From: JBBDXA01 sp040902585
Lineage (GTDB): Bacteria > Planctomycetota > Phycisphaerae > Phycisphaerales > Phycisphaeraceae
NCBI GenBank assembly: GCA_040902585.1
Contig: JBBDXA010000132.1
Span: 62,001-126,000 of the forward strand
Direction of reading: 5' to 3'
Length of the DNA stretch: 64,000 nucleotides
Of this stretch, positions 1 through 9,751 are shown one piece after another. The position numbers and the translations under genes are program-made. How positions within the stretch are numbered: the first letter of the stretch is position 1; every line of letters starts with the position of its first letter. The notes under the pieces are model-generated. The model was not told the DNA's origin. It was given only the letters and a program-made list of their open reading frames with translations, and made no database searches.

Positions 1-3000
1 AGTCACCGTCAAGGCCCTGCGGCAGCTTCGCGGTGAACTCGGCAACGTAGCTTTCGCCCGGCGCAAGCGAATCGGGCGCAGCCTGAACGTGCGTGCCCAG
101 GAACGAAGCGCGGATGCGGTCGAACTCTTCACCGCGACCGATCCAGATGAAATCCTGCCAGTATTCGGAACCGGTCCACAGGGCGTTCGCGCCCTGATTC
201 GTCACCGTGTAGCGAATCGTCACCGACTCGCCTGATTGCAGATCAGGCGACACTTCCACATTCGTAATCACAAGGTCCGCCAATATCGGCGTCACGTTCG
301 TCGCCACTGCCAGCGAGTTGTTGTCTTCAAAGACTTCCTTGACCACATTGAAGTCATCACTGATTGCAAGCTGTTCATCATCCGTCACCACGGCGAAGAA
401 CATGCCCGAAGCCGAGGGCGAGAGAAGGACATTCACTGTTTCGGTGTAGCTCTCATTGACGCCCAGCGGGCCCTGATGGAAGCGCTCGGCAACCATGATG
501 CTGTGGGCATCCGGATGGAGCGGGTCCGCCATGTTGGTGAGATACACACGGTCGATCCACTTGCCGTTGGCGATGCCTGTGCTCAGGTTCTGCACGGTGT
601 ACGTCACGGCAATGTTGTCGCCGCCGACCGCCGTCGCTGGTGCGATGATCTGTGTCACTTCCAGGTCTGGCTGTACGCCGACGACATCAATCGCCGCGGC
701 TTTGAAGTTGTTGCCATCGATCTCATCCGGATCATCCGGGTTCACATTGATCGCAAGCGTGTCTTCGAGCACCGCATTCACCGGATCGACCCATGGCGTG
801 ATGTAATACACACCTGACGGCAGATTGGCGGGCAGCGTGATCGACTGCGTCAGATCGATGCCTTGATTCACATCCAGCGGCGCATCGATCGCGAAGGTGC
901 GCAGCAGGATGTCGCCCGCCTGCGGATTGGGGCGGTTCTTGTCGATCGTCAGCCAGATTTGGCCGAGGTATTGGCCGATGTTGGTCGGACCTGAGCCAAG
1001 ATTTTCAACGGAGAAAGTCACATCGAAGGTCGAGCCCGCTGTGACCTGCGCGGGGATGATCACATCGTTCACCACCAGGTCCGCCAGCGGTAGCGGGTTC
1101 ACGAAGATCGGTTGCGCGAAGAGATTGTTCTCGTTGGGGAACTCGTCAACCTGATTGCGATTATCGGTACGGACAAGGATGAACATGTCGCCGCGGAATC
1201 GCTGGGGCACGACGATGGAGCCGGTGCTGGTGAGATAACTGTCGCCGGGCAGCAAGGCAGCCCCGTTGTCAAACTCGCCGATAAGAATGTCATCGTTGCT
1301 GATCTGATTATCGAGCGAGAGATAGACAATGTCCTTCCACCTCGAAGGCGTGGAGCCGAGCGTGCCTTGATTGGTGACGATGAACTCGAGGGCCAGCGTG
1401 GAGCCGGCATCCACGTCGGCCGGTGCGTTGACCTGTTGCACTTGTAGATCAGCGCGCGGCCGCAGAGAGACTTCGATCACCGCATCATCCGGCACGGCGT
1501 TGTTGGCGGTGTTGTCCTCGAATACCCGGCCGTCATGATTCGAAGCGACCACGACGCGATAGCTGCCGTTGGTCGTCGAAGGAACAATGATGCGTTCGGT
1601 GCGCGTGTAGCTGCCGCCGACGGCGAGTGGACCGGTGAAGGTGAATCCACCCAGCGGGACAGCCGCGGCATCCGGATCGCCATCGACCTGGAGGAAGAGC
1701 AGGTCTTCCCATGTGCCGCTGGCGAGAGCCGCGCCCTGATTGGTTACCGTCCAGGTCACATCGATCGCAGTGCCGTCGAGGGCGGTCGCGGGGGCGATGA
1801 TGTTCGTCACCGTCAGATCAGGCGAAGGCGACAGCGTGACATTGATCGCGCCTGAAACGGATGTGTTGTTGTCCGTATGAATGAATTCGAACGGCCCGCC
1901 CTGGGCCGCGGCCTGCACGACGACGAAGAGATCGCCGCTGTAACCATTAGGCACCACCACCTGCGCGCCGCGAACGTAATTGCTCCCGGCCGCGATCGGG
2001 CCGATGTGATCGAGTTGGAGTTCAGCGATGCGATTGGTGCCCGCTGCGTCCGTCGCCAGGAACAGGCGATCCTGCCAACTCTGCCGGCTGGTCAGTCCGA
2101 TGCCCTGGTTCGTCACCGTGAAGAGCACGGTCATGGTCTGCCCGCTGCCGACCGTGGCGGGCACGCTGATGTTGCTCACGACCAGATCGGCAAAGGCGAT
2201 CGGCATCACATCCATGATGGCGGCCGCCTCGCCGATGTTGTTCGCTTCCAATCCGTTCTCGAAAACCTCCTGCCCTTCGTCCGTGACCACGAAGACATGG
2301 AACTGCCCGGTCAGATCGGTGGGCAGCGTGAAAGTCCGACTCTGCGAATAGTTCTCGCCGGCCGCGAGCGCCTGCGGATTGTCGAAGCGCCCCAGCACGA
2401 TGTCGCCGAAGTTGCCCGGGATCGTATCCAGCGAAAGGATCACCGCATCGCGCCACGNNNNNNNNNNCCACGTGAGATTCACGCCTGTCGCGCTGCCCAC
2501 GTTTTCGACCATCCACTCCACCGTGATCGAAGCAGGATCGCCAATAACAAAGGTCGGCGCGCTGGTGACGGTGGCCGCAAGATCCGCGATTGGCCCGAGG
2601 GTCACATCAACTTCACTCGTCGCCAGATTGTTGCCTTCATTGTTGAACTCTTCAATCTCATCGAGAGCATCAACGACGAAGAGGAACTGAAGGTTGTCGC
2701 CGAAGCGATCGATCGGAATCGTGACGAACGTTGAACCCATCAGGCTCGCGCCGGCTGCGAGTGGGCCGACGGTTCGTTCGAAGAGCAGGGCATCGTTGCC
2801 TGAGACGGTGCCGTTGGTGGAGAGATAGATGCGCTCGACGAAGCTGCCGGCTGTGTCCGCGGTGCCGAGGTTTTCGGTGAGCCATTGCAGTTCCACTTCG
2901 CTGCCTGAGGTGGCTGAAGTCGGCGCGAGTGTGGGCGTGATCGTCAGATCGGGCAGCGCGGGCGTGGCGATTTCGATGGCCTGAGACGCGGTGTTGTCCA

Positions 3001-6000
3001 GTTCGTTCAGTTCGCTGACGGTGCCCGCGTCATCCGTGCGCACGCCGATGAAATACGAACCTTCGGTCAGGCCGCCCGCGAAGGGAATCGTGATCTGCCG
3101 GGTGATCATGTAACTCTCGCCCGGATTCAGCGGCGAAGGGGGCGTCGAGAAGGTGTGCAGCAGAATGTCGCCCGAATTGATGGTCGTATCGGTCGAGAGA
3201 TAGACGCGATCGATCCACGAACCGGTCGCGGGCAATGTGCTGGTGCTGGCGTTGGTGACGGTCCATGTGACATCGATCGTCTGTCCGAAGTCCGCGGTCG
3301 TTTCGCTGAGCTGAACGAGCGTGACGGTGAGATTGGGCAGATTGATATCGAAGACCGCGGAGAAGGCATCATCGACCTCGGCGTTGACTTCGTTGCCGTT
3401 CTGATTCATCGGGTTGCCGGCAAAGTCGCGGATATCCGGCCCGATGGTCATCGTGTAGCTGCCCGCCTCCAGCGCCTGGGCCGCGAAGCGGACGCGATAG
3501 TTCAGGTTCGACGAATCGATCCGCTCCACGGCAGCGACCGCCACAGAACCGCCGGGACCGGTCACGATGACATCATCAACGGTGAAGGTGTTGCGATCGA
3601 CCTGTTCGCTGAAGGTGAAATCCACGAAGGGCAGTTGCCCCGCTTCGCCGATGTGAACGGTGTGGCTGACAACGGAAGGCCCGGTGGCGAAGACGCCGTC
3701 GAACTGGAAGTCGGCGTTGACGAGCGTGGGCAGCGGATCGCTGAGCACGATGACGCCGCCGTTGGTGGCGATGAGCGTCGAGACGCCGGGGCCTTCGTCG
3801 TTGAAAAGCGCGAGCGTGGAAAGATCGATCACGCTGTTGGTGCCATCGGAGCTGAAGTTAATATTGCGGGTCTGGAAGTCGAAGCCGCCCGGCTCGATGT
3901 CGATGAGCGTCATGCCGGAGAGATCGACGAAGCCGCCGGCGAGGGCATCGATGGTGCCGGTGCGTTCGGTGCTCATCGTGAACTCTGCCACGCTGGAGGC
4001 ATCGATGGTGCTGCCCGCGCCGGTCGCGCGCCAGACTGGCTGGCCGAGCGCATTGTCGAAGCTCACGCTGGTCACCGAAGGCAGCGCGAGAGTGGTGCCG
4101 CCGTTCACGAACAGATTCGCGCCATCGATGTTGGCGAGCGCGCTGACATCGATCGAACCGCCAGCGTTGAGGACGATCTCGCCTTCGGTCAGCGTCGTGG
4201 TCTGCTGCACGTCAACATGCGTGCCCGTCACTTGAAAGCGCGAGCCGAAGGAACTGGTGATCTGCGAAGTGGAAAGGATGCCGGTGCCGTCGATGGGGAA
4301 GTTGACGTTGCGGACAGTCGCCAGGGCAGGCACGCGGATTTCGCCTGCATTCGCGGCATTCATGGTGGAGCGGCCGGGGCCTTCGTCGTTGAAGTTCACG
4401 AGCGAAGAGAGGTCGATCAGGCTGCCCGCTCCGTCGGCGGTGTAGTTGATATCGCGCAGTTGGAAGTTGAATCCGCCGGGCGCGATGTCGATCTGTGTCA
4501 GGCCGGCGAGATCAATCTGTCCGCCGGCGAGGGCATCGATGGCGACGGATCGAATGGTGCTGAGCGTCTGCGTGGTGATGCTGGAAACATCGATCGTGCT
4601 GCCCGCGCCGGTCGCGCGCCAGATCGGGGCGGCACTGTTGGCGGTGTTGAAGCTCACAGCCGTGACCGCCAGCAGGGCAAGCGCTGCCCCGTCGTTCACG
4701 AACAGGCTCGCGCCGTCGATGTTCGTCACGCTGGAGGCATCGATCGATCCGCCCCCATTGAGAACGACTTCGCCGTCAGCAAGAGTCATCGCACTGCTCA
4801 GATCGATCGCTGTGTCGGTCGCCTCGAAGCGTGAGCCGAAGGCGTTGGTGATCTGTGAAGTGGAGAGCGTGCCGGTGCCATCGTCGACGATGTTGACGCG
4901 GTGGGCCGTGGTCATGGCGGGGACGCGGATCTCGCCATTGTTTTTAGCGAGCAGCGAAGATCGGCCGGGGCCCAGGTCATTGAACGCCGTCAGCGCGGAA
5001 AGATCGATGAGACTGTTATCGCCGTCGGCGGTGAAGGTGATATCGCGAAGCTGGAAATCGAAGCCACCGATAGCAATATCCACCTGCGTGACGCCGCTCA
5101 GGTCCACCGTGCCACCCGCAATCGCTTCGACGACGGCCGTGCGCTCGATGTTCAGCGACAGCATCGTGGCATTCGTCAGCGCGAGCACGCTGCCCGCGCC
5201 CTGAGCGCTGAAGATCGGATTGGCATCAGGCCTGCTGAAGGAGACAGCCGTCACCGAAGGCAGATCGAGCGTCACGCCGTCTTTCACGGTGAAGCTCGCG
5301 CCGGTGACATTGACCAGGCTGTTCAGGTTCGCGGTGCCGCCGCCTTGAAGGGTGACTTCGCCGCTGATGAAGGTCGTCGCATTGCGCAAGTCCACCGCAG
5401 CGCCGGTGATCTCGATCGTGCTGCCGTCGAGGCTGGTGATCTGATCCGTGTCCACGCTGCCGGTCGCATCGACGACGAGGCGGATGCCCAGGGCGCTATC
5501 GAGTGCGGGCGTGATGAGCGAGCCGCCGTTGGTGGCCTGCATCAGGCTGCGGCCAGGGCCCAGGTCGTTGAAGTTCACCAGTGAAGTGAGATCGATTTCA
5601 CTGCCCGCGCCATCGACCTTGAAGTTGATATCCCGAAGCTGGAAGCTGAAGCCGCCTGCCGCAATGCTCACATCCGTCACCGCGCTCAGATCGATGCGTC
5701 CGCCGTCAATCGCTTCGATCACACTCGATCGAATCTGACTGAGCGTGAGCGATGTCACTCCCGGCAGAAGGATCTGGCTGCCCGCGCCGGTCGCGCGGAT
5801 CGTCATCGCTGCGGAACCGAAGTCGATCGTGTTGCCCGTGATGTTGGGCAGCGAAAGAATCGCGCCGCCGGTGGCGAAGAACTTGCCGCCGTTCACCGCG
5901 GCAGGACCGGTGATGTCAAACTGGGTGCCCGCGCCTTGTGCGGTGATCGAAGCGTTCGCGCTGAGCGTCAGGCTGCCGACAATGTCCGAATCATCGCTGA

Positions 6001-8488
6001 TCGTCAGCGAACGGTTCGCGGCCACGACGATATTGCTCGTGCTGCTGATCGAGTTGATCGCTACATCGCTGCTAATCGTGACCACGACGCCCGGCTTGTC
6101 GATCACGACATTCTGCAAGGCACCGGGCACGAAGCCGCCGGACCAGTTGGCCGCGTCTTCCCAGTTGCCGCTGACATCGCTGATCCAGGTCGAAGTGAAG
6201 ACATCGGACGAGAAGACGGAACTGGTCGTCCACTGCGGCAGATCGTTACCCAGGTCATTGCCCAGCGTGCCGTGATTGTTGTTCGTCGAGTAGTCAACTG
6301 TTGCATTGCCCGTGCCTTCATCCAGAGGCCAGTAGCCTGCGAGTCCCGGCTCGTCGCCGACCAGTGGAGCGTTCATCGCGCCGAGAATCTCCCCTTCGGT
6401 GCGCTGCGTGTTCCACACGCGGACTTCGTCGATGATGCCGTCGAAGTATTCGCCGCTCTGCGGATTTCGGCCGATGTTCACGTTCGCATCGTTGGTATCA
6501 AAGGTGAGCGCACTGCTGGTGAACTTCTGGCCGTTCTTGTAGAAATCAAAACCGACGCCGGGCTTGAAGACGACGGCCACGTGCTGCCAGGAGTTGACAT
6601 CGACAGTGAAACCAGTCGAGATCGCGGTGCTGCCGTTGAAGACCTGCCAGGTTGAGCCGTTGCGCAGCAGCGACCAGTCCGAGCCGCCGTTGTTGGTGCT
6701 GATGACGTGATGCCGGCCTGATGACGTGCTGGTGGGGAAGACCCAGGCCTCGAAGGTAACGCCCGCGGAGCCAGAGGATTGATCGATGTTGAGCGTCGTG
6801 CTGACAAAGTCACCCGCGCCGGCAAACGCCAAAGCCTGCGGCGGCTGGGCGGGCGGCAACGCGACCTCGGCCGCATCAAACTCGAACGGCACCGGGTACT
6901 GAAGCGGCGCGCCGTCGTTGTCCATCACGTTGCTAATCAGCAGCCGATAGCGCTCGCCGTCATCGGGCAGGTCCGCCAGGACGATGTGCAACTCTTCGAT
7001 GGAACCGGAGCTGTTGGAGCTGATAAGGTTGATGATTGCCGCGGTGATGAAACTGCTGCGGTCGATCTCGTTGCCATCGCCGAAGGTGCCGTCGCCGCCG
7101 CTGGCAAGCAATGTGTAGTTAGCGACATTCTGCGCGGAGGCGGGATCGAGTTCTGAACGATTGGGATCAGCAACCGTCAGCACGATCGAGTTGATGAAGG
7201 CAATCGCATCGGTGACGACGGGGACATCGGTAATGTCGGCCGCGTCGGCCTCGGCAGGTGTGTCATACACCAGGGCGTTGCCATCGCTGTCCGCGATGTT
7301 GTTCACCAGCAGTTGATACCGCTCGCCATCATCGAGCACACCCGCAAGCTGCACCAGGATGCTCTGCGGGCCTTCGTTGTCGCGAACGGTCGCCGAGGCA
7401 ATCAGATCGCTGCGGTCCACTTCGTTGCCGTCGCCGAAGGTGCCGTCGCCGTCGCCGCTGGCGAGGAGTGTGTAATTGCCCAGGTCTTCGACCAGCGCGA
7501 AGTCCAGATTCGCGCCGTCAGCATCATCGGTAAACAGTTCGATTCGACCGGGGCTGACATCGAAGTCAACCACGATCGGCGGATTGTTCCTCAGTATGTC
7601 CGAGGCATTGAACTCGAAGGGAAAATCAAAGAGCAGGGGGTCGCCGTGGATGTCCACGACATTGTTCAGGACCAGTTGATACTGCTCGCCGTCGTCGGGC
7701 ACGCCCGCCAGCGATACCCGAATGGTCTCGGAGAGCAAGCCCGTTTCGCCGTCGATGAACGGATCGGTAAGCAGTGCGCCGGTGAGCAGGCCGCTGGCGT
7801 CGCTCTCATTGCCGTCGCCGAAAGTGAAATCGCCGCCGCTGGCGATGAGCATGTAGTTGGACAAGTTGCCGACGGACACAGCATCGAGCCCGTCCGTGCT
7901 GATGGTGAAGAAGAGGGCCGCGTCGCGCTCGGTGTCCGTGAAATCGACGCGGGGGAGATTCGTCAGCTCACCCGCATCGAACTCGGCGGGCACAGGGTAC
8001 ACCAGGGCGTTGCCATCCTGATCGGTGATGTTGTTCACCAGAAGCTGGTACCGCTCGCCGTCGTTGGCGAACGCGTCGAAGAAGACGACGATGGTTTCGT
8101 TGGTTCCGTTGTGGTCGAGGAAGGTGAAGCTGATCTCATCGCTGCGGTCGATATCGTTGCCATTGCCAAAGATGTTGTCGCCGCCGCTGGCGAGGAGTGT
8201 GAAGTTGCTGGTGTCGAAGACAGGACTGAACTCGAGGCCGGTGTTGTCATCATCCTGAATGTTCAGGGTGATGGTTCCGGGCTCGACCAGTACGGAACTG
8301 ACAAAGGGCGCATCACCTGCCATGAGGATGCGTTCTTCGAGCGACTCGATCTGGAACTGCCTGCAATCTTCTTCCGCCCGCAGTCGTCGCTCTTCGCGCC
8401 ATAGCGCCAGAGCGGTGGCCCTGCGTTCTCGAATGGAGTGTTTGACGGCGCGCGCATGCTCGAACCAGCGTGATACAACAGACATCAT
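1..8488 (-). CDS. Giant LEPR-XLL surface protein with LamG, beta-repeat and CARDB arrays (3' end outside window)
   Basis: An open frame of at least 2829 codons starts at ATG 8488 (AAAGGG just upstream; a second ATG follows at once) and leaves the window without a stop. The order is: basic N-terminus with LEERILMAGD near residues 48-58, matching the LEPR-XLL sorting motif of planctomycete giant proteins; four units of about 115 residues built around NYTLLASGGDGTFGDGNE and DDGERYQLLVNNI (about 62-530); a LamG/concanavalin domain (about 537-700); four beta-rich repeats of about 195 residues (about 750-1590); an SbsA-like Ig domain (about 1597-1720); and nine CARDB-type domains of about 120 residues, the last cut by the edge. 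The ten Ns at 2458-2467 happen to keep the frame. No classical signal peptide is visible. The likely role is an exported adhesin or matrix protein; this is inference from domain content. Confidence 0.9.
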   Translation of the reverse strand, partial: MMSVVSRWFEHARAVKHSIRERRATALALWREERRLRAEEDCRQFQIESLEERILMAGDAPFVSSVLVEPGTITLNIQDDDNTGLEFSPVFDTSNFTLLASGGDNIFGNGNDIDRSDEISFTFLDHNGTNETIVVFFDAFANDGERYQLLVNNITDQDGNALVYPVPAEFDAGELTNLPRVDFTDTERDAALFFTISTDGLDAVSVGNLSNYMLIASGGDFTFGDGNESDASGLLTGALLTDPFIDGETGLLSETIRVSLAGVPDDGEQYQLVLNNVVDIHGDPLLFDFPFEFNASDILRNNPPIVVDFDVSPGRIELFTDDADGANLDFALVEDLGNYTLLASGDGDGTFGDGNEVDRSDLIASATVRDNEGPQSILVQLAGVLDDGERYQLLVNNIADSDGNALVYDTPAEADAADITDVPVVTDAIAFINSIVLTVADPNRSELDPASAQNVANYTLLASGGDGTFGDGNEIDRSSFITAAIINLISSNSSGSIEELHIVLADLPDDGERYRLLISNVMDNDGAPLQYPVPFEFDAAEVALPPAQPPQALAFAGAGDFVSTTLNIDQSSGSAGVTFEAWVFPTSTSSGRHHVISTNNGGSDWSLLRNGSTWQVFNGSTAISTGFTVDVNSWQHVAVVFKPGVGFDFYKNGQKFTSSALTFDTNDANVNIGRNPQSGEYFDGIIDEVRVWNTQRTEGEILGAMNAPLVGDEPGLAGYWPLDEGTGNATVDYSTNNNHGTLGNDLGNDLPQWTTSSVFSSDVFTSTWISDVSGNWEDAANWSGGFVPGALQNVVIDKPGVVVTISSDVAINSISSTSNIVVAANRSLTISDDSDIVGSLTLSANASITAQGAGTQFDITGPAAVNGGKFFATGGAILSLPNITGNTIDFGSAAMTIRATGAGSQILLPGVTSLTLSQIRSSVIEAIDGGRIDLSAVTDVSIAAGGFSFQLRDINFKVDGAGSEIDLTSLVNFNDLGPGRSLMQATNGGSLITPALDSALGIRLVVDATGSVDTDQITSLDGSTIEITGAAVDLRNATTFISGEVTLQGGGTANLNSLVNVTGASFTVKDGVTLDLPSVTAVSFSRPDANPIFSAQGAGSVLALTNATMLSLNIERTAVVEAIAGGTVDLSGVTQVDIAIGGFDFQLRDITFTADGDNSLIDLSALTAFNDLGPGRSSLLAKNNGEIRVPAMTTAHRVNIVDDGTGTLSTSQITNAFGSRFEATDTAIDLSSAMTLADGEVVLNGGGSIDASSVTNIDGASLFVNDGAALALLAVTAVSFNTANSAAPIWRATGAGSTIDVSSITTQTLSTIRSVAIDALAGGQIDLAGLTQIDIAPGGFNFQLRDINYTADGAGSLIDLSSLVNFNDEGPGRSTMNAANAGEIRVPALATVRNVNFPIDGTGILSTSQITSSFGSRFQVTGTHVDVQQTTTLTEGEIVLNAGGSIDVSALANIDGANLFVNGGTTLALPSVTSVSFDNALGQPVWRATGAGSTIDASSVAEFTMSTERTGTIDALAGGFVDLSGMTLIDIEPGGFDFQTRNINFSSDGTNSVIDLSTLALFNDEGPGVSTLIATNGGVIVLSDPLPTLVNADFQFDGVFATGPSVVSHTVHIGEAGQLPFVDFTFSEQVDRNTFTVDDVIVTGPGGSVAVAAVERIDSSNLNYRVRFAAQALEAGSYTMTIGPDIRDFAGNPMNQNGNEVNAEVDDAFSAVFDINLPNLTVTLVQLSETTADFGQTIDVTWTVTNASTSTLPATGSWIDRVYLSTDTTINSGDILLHTFSTPPSPLNPGESYMITRQITIPFAGGLTEGSYFIGVRTDDAGTVSELNELDNTASQAIEIATPALPDLTITPTLAPTSATSGSEVELQWLTENLGTADTAGSFVERIYLSTNGTVSGNDALLFERTVGPLAAGASLMGSTFVTIPIDRFGDNLQFLFVVDALDEIEEFNNEGNNLATSEVDVTLGPIADLAATVTSAPTFVIGDPASITVEWMVENVGSATGVNLTWXXXXWRDAVILSLDTIPGNFGDIVLGRFDNPQALAAGENYSQSRTFTLPTDLTGQFHVFVVTDEGQEVFENGLEANNIGEAAAIMDVMPIAFADLVVSNISVPATVGSGQTMTVLFTVTNQGIGLTSRQSWQDRLFLATDAAGTNRIAELQLDHIGPIAAGSNYVRGAQVVVPNGYSGDLFVVVQAAAQGGPFEFIHTDNNTSVSGAINVTLSPSPDLTVTNIIAPATALDGTAIDVTWTVTNQGAALASGTWEDLLFLQVDGDPDAAAVPLGGFTFTGPLAVGGSYTRTERIIVPSTTNGSYRVVVASNHDGRVFEDNTANNAVPDDAVIEVSLRPRADLQVQQVNAPADVDAGSTLALEFIVTNQGTLGSTPSRWKDIVYLSLDNQISNDDILIGEFDNGAALLPGDSYLTSTGSIVVPQRFRGDMFILVRTDNRNQVDEFPNENNLFAQPIFVNPLPLADLVVNDVIIPAQVTAGSTFDVTFSVENLGSGPTNIGQYLGQIWLTIDKNRPNPQAGDILLRTFAIDAPLDVNQGIDLTQSITLPANLPSGVYYITPWVDPVNAVLEDTLAINVNPDDPDEIDGNNFKAAAIDVVGVQPDLEVTQIIAPATAVGGDNIAVTYTVQNLSTGIANGKWIDRVYLTNMADPLHPDAHSIMVAERFHQGPLGVNESYTETVNVLLSPSASGMFFAVVTDDEQLAISDDFNVVKEVFEDNNSLAVATNVTPILADLVITNVEVSPDLQSGESVTIRYTVTNQGANALWTGSEYWQDFIWIGRGEEFDRIRASFLGTHVQAAPDSLAPGESYVAEFTAKLPQGLDGD
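2458..2467. other. Assembly gap of ten Ns inside the giant CARDB gene
   Basis: Ten Ns interrupt one CARDB domain. Both flanks read in the same frame if the gap is taken literally as ten bases (four unknown codons with the next two bases). The flanks share the short direct repeat CCACG, so the join may be a scaffolding artefact and the true length may differ. Confidence 0.95.
3700..6080 (-). repeat. Four tandem ~195-residue beta-rich repeats within the giant CARDB gene
   Basis: The landmark FNDxGPGxS recurs at about 5552, 4968, 4371 and 3787, giving a period of 584-597 bases. Each unit repeats the order GGFxFQLRDINF, GAGSxIDLSSL, FNDxGPGRS, QITSxxGSRFE, a stretch of GGGS-like turns, and AVSFxxxxxxPIWRATGAGS. 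The alternating small and hydrophobic residues with regular Gly/Asn turns suggest a right-handed beta-helix or autotransporter-like fold. The units are diverged at DNA level, so this looks like an old amplification. Confidence 0.8.
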
Positions 8489-8826
8489 CACGGACCCTTT
8501 CTCACTGCACGGGGCAGAATGTGATCGTGGCCAATAACGCAGAACGAATTGAGCTATCGTCGCCGGCGCGGCCTTCTTTTGCGTCCTTCGATTGATTCAT
8601 CACGAGGTGGCTCACGCAGGGGAAATGTTCCGCTGAATCGGAACCCTGCGCGATGTCCATCATTCTCCAAACGTGAACCCATTGATCCGACTTTCTCCCT
8701 TGTGTCTCTTGTGAAAGGAAAAAGGCCGGGCGATCAGCAAACATCTCATCGCCCCGCGATTGTATCAAAGGGTTCCCCCCAGCCAATATGGAAGCTGAGA
8801 TTTCGGCGAAGTGGATGAATGGCTTC
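8489..8826. other. Non-coding upstream region of the giant CARDB gene
   Basis: About 340 bases lie between the start of the giant gene and the terminator of the next gene upstream on the same strand. It must contain the promoter and leader of the giant gene. A 108-codon open frame runs across it on the minus strand but has no ribosome site, no recognisable motif and would end right at the leader, so it is treated as chance. No strong sigma-70 box pair was recognised. Confidence 0.5.
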
Positions 8827-8858
8827 AAAAAGACGGGCGCNNNNNNNNNNGCCCGTTC
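8827..8858 (-). terminator. Rho-independent terminator of the PEP-CTERM gene, with an assembly gap in its loop
   Basis: Read on the minus strand, GAACGGGC (8858-8851) pairs with GCCCGTC (8838-8832) and is followed by TTTTT (8831-8827). It lies 30 bases after the stop of the gene at 8889-9581. The loop contains ten Ns (8841-8850), so the exact stem length is unknown. Confidence 0.7.
8841..8850. other. Assembly gap of ten Ns in a hairpin loop
   Basis: Ten Ns sit exactly between the two arms of the terminator hairpin. A GC-rich hairpin is a classic place for an assembly or sequencing break, so the gap probably hides only a few bases, although that cannot be proved here. Confidence 0.95.
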
Positions 8859-8888
8859 AATGGTTTCAGACGGATCGCGTTCTTCCGA

Positions 8889-9581
8889 TTAGGCCCTGCG
8901 GCGGCGGCGGCCCAGGGCGGCCAGACCGAGCATGGCCAGGGTGGCCGAGGCAGGCTCGGGCACATCCGCCCCGTTCGTCGGACCGCCAGGCGTGCGGATA
9001 TCGACCGAGTTCACCGACACGGTCCCGCCCAGATCCCCAAGGAAGAAGAAATTGAACGGATCGTTCGGCCCAGGCTCAAAACCCGGCACGTTCTCCTGCC
9101 CCGCATCCGTTCCGAAGGACTGACCGGGCAACGCCAGTGCCACCGTTGCCGACGTGGCGGGCGCGAGTCCGCTCAGATCCACGCTCAGGAATCCGACCGT
9201 GTGAAGGCCCTCGAGCAGGGCATCGGTCGCCGAATCAGGCGGGAACACGTTGAAAGTTACGATCGAATCACCGATGCCGAAGTCAGCGTCAGCGAAGAAC
9301 GACCAACTCGCGGGTAAAGATGAAGCAAAGCTGAAGCGGGAGAAATCAGTGCCGCCCGCAGTCAGGTTGGCACTGCTCGCGCTGACGTCGAGTTGGATGA
9401 ACGTGAGCCCCGCGCCCGACGGGCTGTCGCCATCGTCATAGGTCACATCAACACGGAACTCGCCCGGCGTATTAATCGCATCGAGCTGCACCAGCGTGAA
9501 TGACGCCATCGGCACCGCCATCGCGGACATGCTGAAACCGCCCAGCAAAACGATAAATGAGAATACCCTGATCCGATTCAT
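8889..9581 (-). CDS. PEP-CTERM sorting domain protein
   Basis: A 230-residue secreted protein. ATG 9581 is chosen because AAAGGGAGAG lies just upstream; a TTG six codons earlier overlaps that site. Residues 1-22 (MNRIRVFSFIVLLGGFSMSA) form a signal peptide. The body is rich in Asp, Ser and Gly and looks beta-sandwich-like; no enzyme motif is seen. The C-terminus has VPEPAS, a hydrophobic stretch and RRRRRA, which is the PEP-CTERM tripartite signal recognised by exosortases. An exosortase should therefore exist elsewhere in the genome. A terminator follows. The gene shares strand with the giant CARDB gene and with the PEP-CTERM gene at 10217, but debris and a terminator separate them, so each is probably transcribed alone. 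The specific function is unknown. Confidence 0.9.
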   Translation of the reverse strand: MNRIRVFSFIVLLGGFSMSAMAVPMASFTLVQLDAINTPGEFRVDVTYDDGDSPSGAGLTFIQLDVSASSANLTAGGTDFSRFSFASSLPASWSFFADADFGIGDSIVTFNVFPPDSATDALLEGLHTVGFLSVDLSGLAPATSATVALALPGQSFGTDAGQENVPGFEPGPNDPFNFFFLGDLGGTVSVNSVDIRTPGGPTNGADVPEPASATLAMLGLAALGRRRRRA

Positions 9582-9751
9582 CTTCGCTCTCCCTTTCAAA
9601 GGTTAGGCCGCGATCAGCGCGGCAAAGTGCGTCTCTCAAAAAGCAATACCCCAGGAATCAGTGCAAGGCAAGAAATACGGGCGGAAAAACACGGAAATCC
9701 ACCTCATCGGGCTTCAGGCAGACCATTCTGCAAGCATTGCGACCACGTGAC

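Noticed and set aside
236..8260. Many plus-strand open frames of 60-560 codons across the first 8 kb
   Set aside because: They are antisense shadows of the continuous minus-strand giant gene, which has clear repeat domains; the plus frames have Arg/Asp/Val-rich low-sense composition and no ribosome sites.
8502..8828. A 108-codon minus-strand frame upstream of the giant CARDB gene
   Set aside because: No ribosome site, no known motif, and it fills the expected leader of the giant gene; composition is not clearly protein-like.
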